Shown here piece by piece: positions 23,563 through 36,084 of a stretch of DNA of 64,000 nt (position 1 is the first letter of the stretch; each line of letters starts with the position of its first letter). This stretch comes from Dipteris shenzhenensis. Lineage: Eukaryota; Polypodiophyta; Polypodiopsida; Gleicheniales. Below the pieces are notes generated by a model. It was not told the DNA's origin. It did not search any database and was given only the letters and a program-made list of their open reading frames with translations. The translations under genes were made by a program, and so were the position numbers. The stretch is taken from the NCBI GenBank assembly GCA_047967505.1, contig CM106539.1. One strand, 5' to 3'.

Positions 23563-23640
23563 CTTGTCGAGGCTTAGTTTGGCTTAGTTTGGTTCATCTT
23601 CTGCTTGTTGAGGCTTAGTTTGGCTTAGTTTGGTTCATAT
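23563..23640. repeat. 41-bp tandem duplication
   Basis: Units start at 23563 and 23604. Each contains 'gaggcttagtttggcttag' followed by 'tttggttcat', which is itself a short internal repeat. Confidence 0.85.
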
Positions 23641-23979
23641 CACAAGATGGTTGCTAAAAAGATTAGAAGCCCCAAATCAAGGTTGAATATTGAGAGGCAC
23701 ATGAAGGCTGTAAGGTATCGCTTTGCTGTTTGGAGCGAGGAATATAAATAAACTACTTGCTCTGCAATAAATAAGGTCTTAACAATGAGGAGAGGGGGTG
23801 GAAGAAGAAGGAAAAACCATAGCTCCTTGTTCCTTGACCTCACAGAAGGGATTCTACTCCTTAAATTATCTTCTCGTTGTAGAACCTTTGAGGGCATCTG
23901 AAAAAAACAACCCTCAAAACAAAATATGTTGCGGGAATTCAAAAGTGAAGATGTTGGTACCAAAAAAGAGTGGTTTCCA

Positions 23980-24190
23980 AATTGTTAATGAAAGAAATAT
24001 TTTATTAACAAAGAATGTATTGAAAAGGGAGAAAGACTGAGAATGAACTAGAGGAACCCAATATCTAGGCATCAACTCCCAAACCATAAATTTATCTCCC
24101 TAAATCAAAATGGGCATACAATGATATAGGAGGCCACCTCCAACGTTCACTTCCACCTCCTCTAACATCTTCTTACAAGTGGGCTACCCC
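23980..24190 (+). repeat. Dispersed repeat family, copy B
   Basis: This is the partner of 17925-18130, about 6 kb downstream in direct orientation and roughly 80% identical by eye. No TIR, LTR or coding frame explains it. Confidence 0.7.
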
Positions 24191-24199
24191 TCATAAAAA

Positions 24200-27100
24200 G
24201 GGTTTAAGGAAACTCCTAAATGTTGATAAGAGATTCTTTGGATAGGTCCAAGATTTCTACTTCACAAACTGAATTCTAGAGCTATGGGAGTTAGCATGAC
24301 CAAATTTCGATGTGGGTCAAAGGAGCTTTTGTTTTTTGTTACAGAAACAAACCAAGAAATGGCGAGTTTAATTGACCAGTATATATCTTGTGATCTTGCA
24401 CTACTTCCTGATCCACCATAATTAGCACAATGCCACAAGCACACACAAAAGTTGCATGAAACAACTATCTTAGAACCTTTACAAATAAGGTTCCAACATA
24501 TCAAAACCATCTTGACTTATGTGTATTGAGAGCTAAATGATTTAATTTATAAGTCCAATGCAAAGTTTATAAGAATCCTTAGCAAAATTACAACTTTGCA
24601 AGGAAGAGTATATGTCATGTTTATGAGAAAACTTAAGACGGCCCACATTATTCTTAAAAAGAAACCCAGCTTGGACAAACCCATTTTGCAAGTTGCTAGC
24701 ACCATTATGAGATGCACACACTAATGCTCAATTCATATTAGAACCATATGCAATAGCTACATACTCTACATCTTACCTCATAATGGATAACACTAAAAAA
24801 AGCATTCGATGACATAATAAAGAAAACAATGATGCAATTAACCTGCATTGAGAAAATGGGAGCTACATTACTAAACTTGCAACAAATGTTAGTAGAGTAA
24901 GTAGTACACAATACTTTCATTGCCATTGCACCATGCTTCTAGAGCTTGATGCAATTTATAAATACATCTACCCCACAACAGCATGCAATAGTATTAAAAC
25001 TTGACAAGAACTTGCAATCATTGCCAAAAAATTCAACTGATATCATGATCTCAAAAGAAGTGAATATCACGTGGATTATAAAGATGTATAAATGATGATA
25101 TGTATATAATATAAGACAACTTTTCTTCTGGTCCAAAAACAAAAGAAAGATCTGATGAGCTCCTCTATGTGAGGTTCAAGTACTAACTGCTACATAGCAT
25201 GTACAAAGACACTTGACCTATTATCCGTTGTTTACTGACTTTGTATCTAAGTATGACAAACAGTCCTACAAGAAAACAAAGAGGTCATAGGTAATTAGGT
25301 TCTCGCATTTTGATTGGCATTGCGACCCAAAGAATAACTAATTCTTTATGGCCCCTACTATGGGTCAAAAGAGAATTTGAAGCGATTCAACAATTAGCTT
25401 ACTTAAAGAAGGTGGGCCAAATTTCCAAACTGCATAAGAAATTCAACTTTAGCATAAATTCAAATGACCAAAATGCTAAAACTTGGGGTAAGAAATTTAT
25501 GTTGTTTCTTTTCATTGCCTATTGTCAACAAATTGGTAGAAGCAGCCTTTGGATAGGAAGAACAATAGCCACGACCAAAGACGACTTAATCTTAGGGCAT
25601 GAGGATAGAAAAGATTCATATTCTTATAGAATGAATGATATTTTAAGTAATAGTAGCATCATGTGATTTCAAGAATGGAAGTCGTCTAAAAATCGCAATA
25701 GGGATGTTGCTCTCCTAAGCAAAAGACCATGGCTTTTTAATTTAGAAGAAAGCAATAGGACAAAATCATGAATCGAGAGCTGCACATGAAACAAGGACAA
25801 ATAGATATACTATATGCATCTTATTACTTTGATAACAATAGGCAATCTCTCTATCATCTTAGTAGACACAATCAAGCATACAAGCATTGTGATGAGACGA
25901 CCAAGGCATCTCTATATACATCTTTTATCATTCTTCTTTTTTTTTTACTTAATTTATTTTCTTAAGCTGCATATGAGGTTGCTATGAAAGAGAGAATCTG
26001 CAAGGAATTTCTTTTGAACCACAAAATTATTAGACTGATGATTGAATGGGAAGCAAAAGAAAGTTGATGGGGGCTCAACCAAGCAAGCAAAGATTTGGAA
26101 GGACAAAGGAGATACGCATCTATTCCCATATTTTTGTTTTCCCATATTTTCATTTTTCTTACTCTCATAGAAGTACTCATATAGAGACAAGAAAGAATGG
26201 TATGGCTACAAAGGGGAATAATTGAATCTGAAGAAGAGTGATAGATTATATTAAAATATCATGAAGAAGGAGAATAAAATATGATAGCCTATATAGGATT
26301 TAGGATAATCTAGGTGAGCTAAGAGGTTTTTATGATTAAATAAGCATGGTTATGTTCATTAATAAGGATGAGAAGACGTATATCATGTGGTATGTATAAT
26401 ATAAGAAATCCAATTACTTAGAGGACTTGTATCCTCATAGCTTGCTTGAGTAGATGACAATCCTAGCTTAATTGTAGATAACAAAATTATTATTGTGTGA
26501 TACATATGGTATGCTTCGATAAAGTTTTCTGCTAAAGTGAACTGAATTAGAGAAATTCAAGAGAAGAAAAAGAATATGATTTTTGCTAAGAAAGAGGGAA
26601 GACATGATTGTTCACTGGCAAGCTTTTTGCTCTAGTAATTTCTTACGAAATTGGTTTCATAGATAATGAAAAATAGTTGGTATGTCAGATAATATCTTCT
26701 ATGTATTTTCTAACATCTAAAGAAAATACATATTGGATCATTACTAGCTACCAAATTAAATAAAAAACTTTGATGTGTGATTAGACAATGATATACATAT
26801 ACCCGTAACTCTTCTGCTAATCATAGAATAGTATATGTCACTTACTGCTATTGCATCATAAGGAAAAAGAATTATACTTTGTATTTGTTATTATTTCTCA
26901 ATATCATATTGATACGGGATGGTACAGATATTGATGAATATGATAAATATAATGCTTGGACCTATACCAAAATGACATAAGCAATGAATGGATGTGGTAT
27001 ATTACTTTCTCTTAGTACAAGAAAAGAATAAAAATAATCTTTCATAAGTTCTAAATTGGCTAAATTCATTATCTCTTGGTTAATGAGAGCTTAAGATCTC

Positions 27101-28987
27101 TTGAAGAATTGTTTCAAAACATGATACTTGATGAATATCCAAGAGAGTACTCTTTACATCTCTACTCTCATTGATTAGGAAAGTCAAATACACAACTGAA
27201 AGTAGTTGTAATCCAAGCAAGAGGGATGTTATGAAATAGTATTTTTTATATTTCTTACTATGGAGATTATTTTATTTTAGTCAAGTGTGACTATGGCAAA
27301 GTATTCCATAGGAGCGCACCAAACACGGTGGCGGTCCTAGTGGATGCTTTGTGGGGTTTAGTTGGGGATGCCTAACTACCTGTGTTTTACCAAGCTAGAT
27401 GGTTAGTATTGTGGATGAATCCATGTTAATACTAATGTCGCTAGTTAGCATAAATATACTATGTTATCAATTCATGTGATGGTTTACATAACCTTGCGTG
27501 CACCCTTTAGCATGGAAATCACTTGGAAGTTACAGAGTGGGTCAATGGATTTGATAAGCTCTAGTCTCACTTGAATGGGACATTGAACTTTATTGTTGCA
27601 TGTACCAAACACAAGCACCATTACATTTAGCGTACTATTCTATAACATTGCCATGTGTGTACCATTTATCAATATTGATGTGGAACTTTAGCATATAATT
27701 ATTATGTGATAGTGGACCAAATCTAGTGTACAATGATGGAACATGAATCTATTTGATATGTGTTGGTCATGTAGATCTACATGTCATGTTGCCATAATTA
27801 TGTTTTGCATTGAATATCATCCTAATTGGTATTTAAATATTTAATTTAGAAAAAAGGATGATCATATTGCAAGCTAGCGGTGTGAACCAATGCCTAGACT
27901 ATACAAATCAAAAGGTCACTTGTGTGAACCATTCTCCACTCCATGTCACACAATATGCAACCTGCCTATCTCTTTGATACATTGCAACCCTTAGTGCCCA
28001 ACCCATGGAACAATTTGCAATATCATATGCTCAGATGTTATAATAAGTTACATTATTCCATGTGTGACAACTCTTTGCTAGTCTTCTTAGCTAAGAAAAG
28101 TCAAGCCCCCCACAATCCATAAAAGTCAAATAAGCAAGGCAATGAATATTTTCATCCCATTGTGAATGCTTGTGCATCTAGTGCTTGTCGAACTATTGTG
28201 ATTATCAAATTTACTTGACAAAGATTTCAGGGAAATCAACATTTTTAGGCATTGATTCATCATATCACTCCAAGCTCCCTTCCCTTGGATTGTGACGACG
28301 GATGAAATTATAGTACTGATTAGATTATGCTGGTAAAAATTAGTACTTGGATGGACAACACAATTATTTGGATAATGTTTGAGCTTCCTGTAACTAAGAG
28401 ACATTAGTTTCCAATTACCTTAGTAATATATAAGGAGTCTACATGCCAAGTGCATTAATCTAGGTGGACAATCATATGCACAAGCTTTTTGTAAGTATGC
28501 ATGCCTTAGTAAAGAATCTATGCTAGAGGTTTTGAGCTAACACTTTGCTAATTCTGACAACATTTATTTCAACTTATTGAAGGGGTCAACCATCATATTC
28601 TTTTCAATTGAAAAAGTCTTTAAGGGTAGGTAGACAAGGCTTTACACATGCATGGAAAAGTTGATCTTTTGTAATGAAGAACTAGAAAGTGTTTGTGACG
28701 ACTATCAGACTTTGCAAGTGGGTAAAACCCTAATCATCTAACACCCAATCAAGCTAAGAGCCTACCGCCACCTTGTGTACAATGATATGCTTGATGTTCT
28801 ACTCTCATGTTGCTAAAGAGTTTCTCTAATTTTCAAACGCAAGTTGTGAGAAAGTGTTTGCTATTCACTTACATTGGTGCATGGAATGCATTTGGGTTGG
28901 ACTCGGCTCATCCATCATGGACCATGGAAAAGCAAGATTGCAGAGTCTGTAAATACCTTATTTTTCCACAACACACTCGCATGCACT

Positions 28988-28988
<1 letters not shown>
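24200..28988. other. AT-rich, nothing recognised
   Basis: There is no supported gene. Frames at 25310-25666 and 25768-25965 lack motifs. A purine stretch followed by TGTTATGAAATAG at about 27220-27243 could be a polypurine tract and LTR start, but no partner LTR was found. Confidence 0.4.

Positions 28989-29023
<35 letters not shown>
28989..29023. repeat. (AG)n microsatellite
   Basis: A pure AG run of about 35 bp, just beyond the tandem array downstream of the TBL gene. Confidence 0.97.
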
Positions 29024-29027
<4 letters not shown>

Positions 29028-29125
29028 TGAAAGTGAAGGAAAACACCACATAACTCCCAAAATACATAAAGAGAGCGAAAAGAACTCGTCTTATACTGAA
29101 AAACTAGCCGAAGCGACACGAGAGA

Positions 29126-29583
29126 GAACCTTTAATCTGCATGATGGACGTAAGAAGTTGAAAACGATCCGTTTGACGGATTTGGCGAGGTGATTCGAAG
29201 CATGGAGCACGAGGGGCAGGCAGAACTTCTGAGAGAACCTTCAATCTGCCATAATCGCATGGAAGTTGAGAACAATCCGTCAAAATTTGGCCAGGAGGAG
29301 GCACTGGGCAAAGAAGAGGTGATCAGTGGAGGAGGCGGGCCTGAAATGCCGGAGACAGAACCTTCGTCTCGCATGGTGGACGTAAGAAGATGAGTCAAAC
29401 AATCCGTCCAAATTTGGCGACGAGGTGAGGGCAATCCTGAGATCCGCCGCAGGCAGAACCTTCAATCCGCCGTACTTGCACGGTGGACGTAAGAAGATGA
29501 GAAATTTCTGGCAATGCTGAGATATTCCGCCGGAGACACAACCTTCAAAACTGCCGTAATCGCAAGGTGGACGTAAGAATCCG
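29126..29583 (-). repeat. Array of decaying copies of the TBL gene 3' end
   Basis: On + the motif aacctTcaatctgcc followed by gtggacgtaagaag recurs near 29128, 29239, 29360, 29458 and 29540 (spacings about 111, 121, 98 and 82 bp). Between motifs are segments such as 'aatccgtc.aaatttggc.agg' and 'ggcaatcctgagatcc'. These match the coding strand of the gene's own last ~100 bp around the stop (29584-29690): the LAKF-stop end and the QDCLHW region. The array therefore consists of about five tandem copies of the terminal coding/3' UTR segment, each with different internal deletions. Confidence 0.7.
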
Positions 29584-31252
29584 TCAGAATTTGGCGAGGA
29601 GGTGAGCGAAGAGGAGGTGGTTCCAAGCATCAGGGACGCCGGGCAAGCACCAGTGAAGGCAATCCTGAGATCCACTGCTCCGACGAGCATAACGAGCTGC
29701 AGATCTGGAGATGTGCGCTTCGTCTCGCACCTCCGACATGGGCGTAATGTTGAGCAGCTTCACCTTCGTCTTCCCCCTCACCGCACTCTCCGCCACTGCA
29801 TCCCTCCCCTCCCCCCCCTCCTTCCTTACCAGCTTCGTCTTGTCGCACCTCCCCCCCGAATCCCATCCCCCCCCCACAAAATGCCTCGGCGATTCCGTCC
29901 TCCAAAACACCTTCGCCTTCCCCTTCTTCAATCGCTCCTCCAGCCATTCCACCACTCTGTGTACCGTGAAATTGTACGCCTCCCTCATGCTTCTCAGATT
30001 GCTGCTCCCTCCCACCCTCTTCCCCTGCGCATACGTCCTCCACTTGTTCTTCTTGAACTTCCCCGTGTTCCAATGCTGCCCCGTGTTCAGGACTAGCACG
30101 TCGAATCTGCCCAGATTTGCCTCCAAAAACTTCGGCGGGCGATCCATGTGCATAGCTACAAACCCCTCCGGAGAAGGCTCCAGGTAGCTCACGGTAGCAG
30201 ACCAATGGAACAAGACCGTGGTGTTGGTGGCGATGAAGTGGTAGCCTTTGCCGTCTGCTCGGTCTTCTACATCGGAGGAGCTCCTTCCACCAGTAATCAT
30301 ACAGATGAGTGACAAGAATTGCTGTCTTCCCAAGGAATCGCCAAAGAATGCAATCGTCTTGTTTCGCATTCTGAAGAGGGGAAAACTGCAGAGTTCAGCA
30401 GACCTGATGCCGCAATACATATACGCAACCCATGAACATCAAGGGTCGGAATTGAACCGGCCTACCTTCTGAGAAATGCATTTCCATTGAATTCAGGCAA
30501 GTCGCATTGAGCAGGCTTCCAGCGGTACTTTTCGTACTCAAAGCTGCTGCGATTAGCTCGCCTGCAAGCCCACTTTTTCACAAGCCAGCGTCTGCACTCT
30601 GTTCCAGAATAATGAGGCCTTCTCTCATCCCTAACCCACCGACCGTGCGCAAAATCGCATCCTTTGTGACCAACAAACAACATGGTCAGCACTGTGGACC
30701 GGCAAAATGGAAACCTTAAACGTGAGCTATGCCGCCTGAACTAGACACTGAAACATCGGTACATCGTAGGGAGAGGGAGGGCAATGCGATAGATACCAGC
30801 TAGCAGAGGGATGGCGTAATCTGTGCCAGCTGCTTCTAGAGGGGGTAGAACAACCTTATTATCAACAAGCTGTGAGATTGGCGGGCCTGCAAACTCAAGG
30901 CAAAACATCCCTGAATCTCAGCTGGGTGTGGAAGGGAGCCGTTTTGAGCAACAGAAACACGTCATAATCCTTGCCTGCTGTGTCGGGAGTGGTCTCCACA
31001 ATCGTCCCGACTCCGCGATGTAAGAATGGCGACGAGCCTGCAAATCACAAGACCGAAAAAACGTCCAAGAGAAGCTAGATCAAGTGGAGTCGAGAGCGAA
31101 GGAGAAAGAGGGGAAAGATGCACAGTACCAAGCTTGAAAATGGATGGCAAACGCTTGTGCAGGTGCGCAACGGGGCTACTATTCCAAGCAAAGATGAAGA
31201 GAAGCGTGGCGAGGATGGTGCAAGCAAGCAAGCGGCGCAGGGACGCCGACAT
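29584..31252 (-). CDS. TBL: Trichome birefringence-like protein (TBL14/15/16-type), putative polysaccharide O-acetyltransferase
   Basis: Three exons, 31129-31252, 30466-30661 and 29584-30370, have GT/AG introns of 467 and 95 bp and join in phase to give about 368 residues. Residues ~5-25 are a hydrophobic signal anchor, as expected of a Golgi type II protein. The PMR5N part starts GCDFAHGRWVRDERRPHYSG (residues 42-61) with conserved Cys and W. The catalytic part has the GDS motif in FFGDSLGRQQ (residues 117-119) and the DxxH motif in DCLHWCLPG (Asp ~343, His ~346). The blocks SLICMITGG, DVLVLNTGQHWN and SPRHFVGG resemble Arabidopsis TBL14-16. The family transfers acetyl groups to wall polysaccharides; the exact substrate is not known from sequence. 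The stem between anchor and domain is short, so an extra exon remains possible. The gene looks intact. Confidence 0.88.
30895..31037 (-). other. Possible unspliced cassette in TBL intron 1
   Basis: Inside intron 1 an acceptor TTTGCAG is followed by a frame that joins in phase to exon 1 (KLGSSPFLHRGVGTIVETTP...), running 47 codons to a TGA. No donor in the needed phase occurs before the stop. It therefore cannot splice cleanly to exon 2 and would give a short truncated protein if used. Confidence 0.25.
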
Positions 31253-33120
31253 TGCAGCAGCCTTGGAGCTCGATTCTTCAAAATGAATGTTAAAACTAAA
31301 GTATTTCTTTGAACGACAATGCCTCTCCTTTTCACGTACATGTTTTATTTTTGGGAAAAACATTTAGCTTTATTAGAAAATATTACACCTCTTCATCCTT
31401 CTAACATTTGTATCTTACCATCTTCAACTCCTATCAAAGCTAACATTTTTATATTTTCACATATATGCTAGCCACTGTCTCCCACACACTCTCCTCTGCT
31501 AGAGGCACCGGGCACACTCATCTAGGAGGAAATACCTCATGTATCGTTTCCACAACCCAATGAATAGTTTGGAGCATAAATAGACACAACAGTGAAAGTG
31601 GAATCCCGATACCTCAATAGCTACAAAGAACCCATTAGCACCACCTAGCTAAGCTAAGAAGTTAAGTAAGATCGAATCAATAAGATGGTGCCACCACCAC
31701 TTCTAATAAGATGGTTGGAGTAAACAATATAGTCTAAGGATTGCAGGTCTTGAATTGAAAGAGGACCTATCTTAAGATCTTGTAAGGCACAAATATTGGA
31801 CCTAGATTGGCAATTACCTGATAGAGCAAGCCTAGTGGGTATTCCTCACCTGATAATTCGATGAGCAAAGTGTAAAGATTCGTAAAAGTAGGCATCTTTT
31901 GGACTTTGCCTTTGATAGACGGTGATGAAGAGCCTTTATTGGGGCGTGACATCAAAGGAGTATGAGAAACTTCCTACATTCAATTGTGATTATCTTTCAA
32001 TTGCCGACTTTGCTACTTAGATGTAGATGCCACGTAATCCTGAGTATCCATATTTTTGTGGATGTTGCTTTTCCTTTTGGAAAAGTAGTGCTAACTATTT
32101 AATTGGGTGGTTAGTACCAATTTGTGGCTTATTTTAGGGCTATTAGTAGAAGCGTTACTTGGGATAGTCAATGCTAACCTTAAGCACTTGGACCTACTAT
32201 GATTTGCTTACACTCTAGTAGTGCCTTCTTGGCATGTGTGCTCTACCTACTCTTGACTCCCTGCTTCATGTTCTTCTTCTCTCCGTGATGGCACGTTCCC
32301 TCTCATCCATGCTTCCTTGTTGCTCTATCTCATCTTTCATCCCCCTCCCTTGGATTCGCGATAGCTTCCAGGCTCATTCATTGAGCATGGTGTTTCATTG
32401 GCAGTTGTTGACACTTCATCGATGTCTTCCCATGTGGTGATGTACTCTTTCATGTTTCTTGCTTCATGCTCTAGTATGCTACTATGATTTTTGATGATTT
32501 CAAGTTCCAATGGCAATCCTTTGTCCTCTTGCTCTAGGATTTATTTGTCTCATTTCAAAAATTTTGGACTAAAAAAGGGGCCCTCTGGAGAATTACTAAA
32601 ATATTAGAGGCTTGGATAAGGGAATATGGTATCCATGAAGGAGATTATGCCATGTGGACTTCTCTGTAATAGAGGCTCCCCCAATCTAGGTGAAATTTCA
32701 GTTTTTTTTCAAAATACCCCAAAAAACGTCATTGGTGGTTCACAATAAAAAATTATCTTTAACAGGCTTGCCCTGACCATGTCAGGCCTCCTTGTTTTCA
32801 TCCCAGGGCAAACTATCCCCTAGTTAAAACTATGCTCACATTTTTCATTTGGTTCAACCATTTGGCCCAAACTTTGACTTCCTAACCAACTCTCCCCCTA
32901 TTCTCTCTCTTCCAAAACGTTTCAAACATTCATTCCCACCACTTTCTAGCAGTTGGTTTCAAAATATCTTATTTCCACTCTTGCTTAGTCATTCTCTCTC
33001 CTCTTTGCTCACGTTTTTCTTCCACATTTGAAAATCTCTTAGAGAAACTTTTGTCAAAACTCTGTTCATCCCTCTTCTCTTTCATTCATTCTCTACTTAT
33101 TTCACTCTCTCTTAGAAACC
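31253..33120. other. TBL 5' flank and non-coding DNA
   Basis: The first ~100 bp are the likely TBL 5' UTR and promoter on the minus strand. No gene is recognised beyond it. A frame at 32234-32440 and its flanks show no domain I can name. Confidence 0.45.
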
Positions 33121-33317
33121 GAAGTTGTGACATAAATCTACTCGGAAGGAGTGAGAAAAACAGGTGTTCTCTCATTTTCGATTCTTTCCTCATCTTTTTG
33201 GAGTATAGAGTCACCTCTTGAAGTTGTGACCTAAATCTACATGGAAGGAGTGAGAAAAGTGGGTGTTCTATCATTTTCAGCTCTTTCTCTACCTTTTTGG
33301 AGTATATAGAGTTAATT
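33121..33317. repeat. 99-bp tandem duplication
   Basis: Units 33121-33219 and 33220-33317 share 'gaagttgtgac.taaatctac', 'ggaaggagtgagaaaa' and 'ctttttggagtata'. Confidence 0.85.
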
Positions 33318-33496
33318 CTAGAAGAAGGAACACATATTTTCCAAGTAATGAAGTGATTTCATCTTCAGTGTTTTGTTTGTATTAAGTAGATAGGTTTTTG
33401 TATCACTTTGTCTATATGTTTGTTACAAGAGACAGGGAAGAGGGAGAGATTGAGGTAGATGATATATAAAACTACAAGACGATTTTTGACATTTTT

Positions 33497-33526
33497 TTCT
33501 TCACTGGTGTAGGAGGGATAGATAGA

Positions 33527-33566
<40 letters not shown>

Positions 33567-33920
33567 TTCGAACTGCTATGTTGTTTTCTATTTGAGGGGA
33601 TGAGTGAGGGAGAGAGAGACATAAAATAGTCGTTTTTTTCTTCATTAGTATAGGAGGGATAGATATAGGAAGGGCAAGAGAGAAAGAGAGAGAGAGAGAG
33701 AGATTATATTTGAAACTGCTGTGTTTTTTTATCTGTTTGAGGGGATGAGTGAGGGAGAGAGATAGAAAATAATTGTTTTCTTTTTTTTAGTATAGGACGG
33801 GGTAGATAGAAGAAGGGAAAAGAGAGATAGAGATTATATTTCGAACTGCTATGTTTTCTTTTGTTGAGGGGATGATTGAGGGAGAGAGACAGAGATTGTA
33901 TTTCAAACTATTAGGTTTTA
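33497..33920. repeat. ~141-bp tandem repeat x3 with GA microsatellites
   Basis: Units start at about 33497, 33638 and 33779. Each has 'tagtataggagggatagata', a GA run of variable length, 'gattatattt.gaactgctatgtt' and 'ttgaggggatgagtgagggagagag'. The GA run shrinks from unit to unit, so microsatellite length varies within the duplicated unit. Confidence 0.75.
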
Positions 33921-34208
33921 GAAGTATTTGAGAAAGAAGGAAGAAAAAGAGATGCTAATCAAAGAGTTTTGAAAGGGAGAGAGAGAGTGATATGATATTG
34001 ATAATGTTTTCTTTCTTTGTGGAGAAACAGAGCAGGAAGAGAGCATATCATAACTAAGTATTTCAAAAAAATTTAATGTTTGTTTGTGTGAGGGGTACCT
34101 TGGAAGACAGACCGAGAGAGAGAAGTATTCTATGTTTTTTGTAATAATATTTTGCTTGTTTTTGTGAGAGGTTTAGTTAAAGGAGAGAGGGAAGGAGGGG
34201 GAGGGGGG

Positions 34209-34209
<1 letters not shown>

Positions 34210-34254
<45 letters not shown>
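34210..34254. repeat. (GA)n microsatellite
   Basis: A GA run of about 45 bp following a G-rich tract. Confidence 0.95.
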
Positions 34255-34257
<3 letters not shown>

Positions 34258-34418
34258 GCAAAAAAAGAGAAAGAGAGGGATAGAGAAAGAGAGAATAGAA
34301 GACATAAATTTGGAGGGTCTTTGGAAGTAGAAAGAGCTAATTTTAATCATATGGTATAGGGGCAGAAACTACGGAAGTAGAAAATGATAGATACAGAAGT
34401 AGTTTACAGTCTATTGTA

Positions 34419-35611
34419 TTGAAGAATGTTAAGGATGAGCATGGGGAATGGATTCCTTACCTCTACAGGAAATATTCTTGGATCACAATGCAACCCACTA
34501 ATCGTGGGTGCTACAAAGTGGGTCAGAAGGATGCAATGGACATCTCCAAACATTGGAAGGGAACGACCTTAGATTTTGAAATTTCTCCTAGCAGTAACAC
34601 TGTGACATAGGTATATCAGTATGTCTTTACCCATGCAAACATATATGTGCATCCGAATGTAGGACTTCCATATCGTAGGCCCAATTGTAAGTTTTTCAAA
34701 GTGTACTAGTACTTCATTTTCTTTTTAGAGTATTTGCATTTATTTAGGGACGTTGACACTATTGTCTTATGCCTTGTATTTGTTTTACAAACTTATATCC
34801 CTCTACTTACAAAGAGTGGGAGCCTGTAGCATGCATAACAAGGGTGTTGTATGTCCTCCATGTTGAGATCAGGAGTCTTCAATATGAAGGTCACACACCA
34901 TCAGAATTAAAAAAGGACGGGATCTTCTTCTATGACTCTAATTTTTATTGTGCCAGATGAAGAAGGATAGTATGGTAGATTAGAATCTCTTCTCTTTCCC
35001 TCTTTTAATAGTCCAAAATGGCCGCTTCCAAGCATGGAGATAAGTGAATCATATAGAAATAGAATGTTTAATGATGTGAGAAATGCTATGAAGCCAACTA
35101 CTGGTCGAAGAAATGCTAGGTTGAGCTGGTTTCTTCCATTTCCATGCTTTGTTAATTTCTTTGCAAGTTGTAGGCAATTAAGGAAAACAAAGATTACTTA
35201 CACTTGCAAGAGCTTAGAAATGGACTGGTTATCTGAGCTATTTGACAATGGACAGACAACAAAAACATGTCATGCCAAAGATTTAGTACAGTGTCGATTG
35301 AACACTTCAAATGTGACATTTCGGTGAGCAAATCTTACAATTCTTGATTGTATAAAAAATGATTAGAATGCTATGTATTAATAGATCCCAAATTTTGCAG
35401 GTTTTTCATTGGAAGGCAAAATCTCTACATGACTTTCACATATAGAAAGTTTAGATGGAAGAACCTTCAATGGGAAGTAATGGATAATGATCTGTGCGAT
35501 GGGACTCATAGTCCTATTGTCAAGGTATCAAATTTTCGGCAAGGACATCCTGATCTAATGTTGGAATTGGAAGAGCAGTGGACCATGCGATTTATCAGGG
35601 AAGAATTGTAG
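34419..35611 (+). CDS. Unrecognised spliced coding region, possibly a broken gene
   Basis: The best-supported part is an exon ending at 35323 (donor GTGAGC) and a final exon 35401-35611 (acceptor TTTTGCAG). They join in phase to read ..NTSNVTFR|FFIGRQNLYMTFTYRKFRW.. and end in REEL-stop. The exon starts no later than about 35040. Upstream frames 34419-34610 (DEHGEWIPYLYRKYSWITMQ..), 34611-34690 (YVFTHANIYVHPNVGLPYRR) and 34769-34960 (EWEPVACITRVL..GIFFYDSNFYCAR) have coding-like composition and same-strand order. They are separated by stops or possible introns (GTAAGT at about 34686). I do not recognise a family; the Trp/Tyr-rich pattern gives no safe domain call. It could be a lineage-specific gene, a pseudogene or a transposon-captured fragment. 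Confidence 0.4.
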
Positions 35612-35999
35612 TTGGCAACAGCAAGCCCTCCCCAAGACTATTATTTTAGACTTGATAATCTTGCAAAGTTAGATATAGGGATGAGACAAGTATCCTTTGT
35701 AAGAATTGTTACCCCCCCCATACTCTAGAGATAGTAGAGACATGATGGTAGGTATTTCATATGATATCCAGTTTCTTGGATCCTTAGTGCTTCAACAATG
35801 CACTTGGCAATGAGGCATTGTTACATGTATGAACACAAATCATATATAATACAAAGTGTTGTTTCATTTATTGTTAAGATTTTTTAATTAAGTATGCACC
35901 TCTTTGATTGATGGCTCTCTATGGTCTATGAATGATAAAGCGATAAATATTTGTAATTTTAAATTTGTGTGGGTATTTATATATCTATATTGTGCAAGA

Positions 36000-36047
36000 C
36001 ATAGAGTGTGTGAGAGAGATAGATAGCAATTAGAGCATGCAAGAGAG

Positions 36048-36084
<37 letters not shown>

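Noticed and set aside
27220-27243. Possible polypurine tract plus LTR start (AAGCAAGAGGGA then TGTTATG)
   Set aside because: No second LTR copy, PBS or coding domain was found nearby; the motif is too weak alone.
28807-29193. 128-codon + frame containing an Arg-Glu repeat
   Set aside because: It is held open by the GA microsatellite and then by the TBL 3'-end repeats; no independent coding evidence.
29602-30205. Long open frames on + (29602-30096, 29711-30187) and in another minus frame (29630-30205)
   Set aside because: All overlap the TBL last exon and are GC-rich shadow frames without motifs; the TBL frame has conserved GDS and DxxH blocks.
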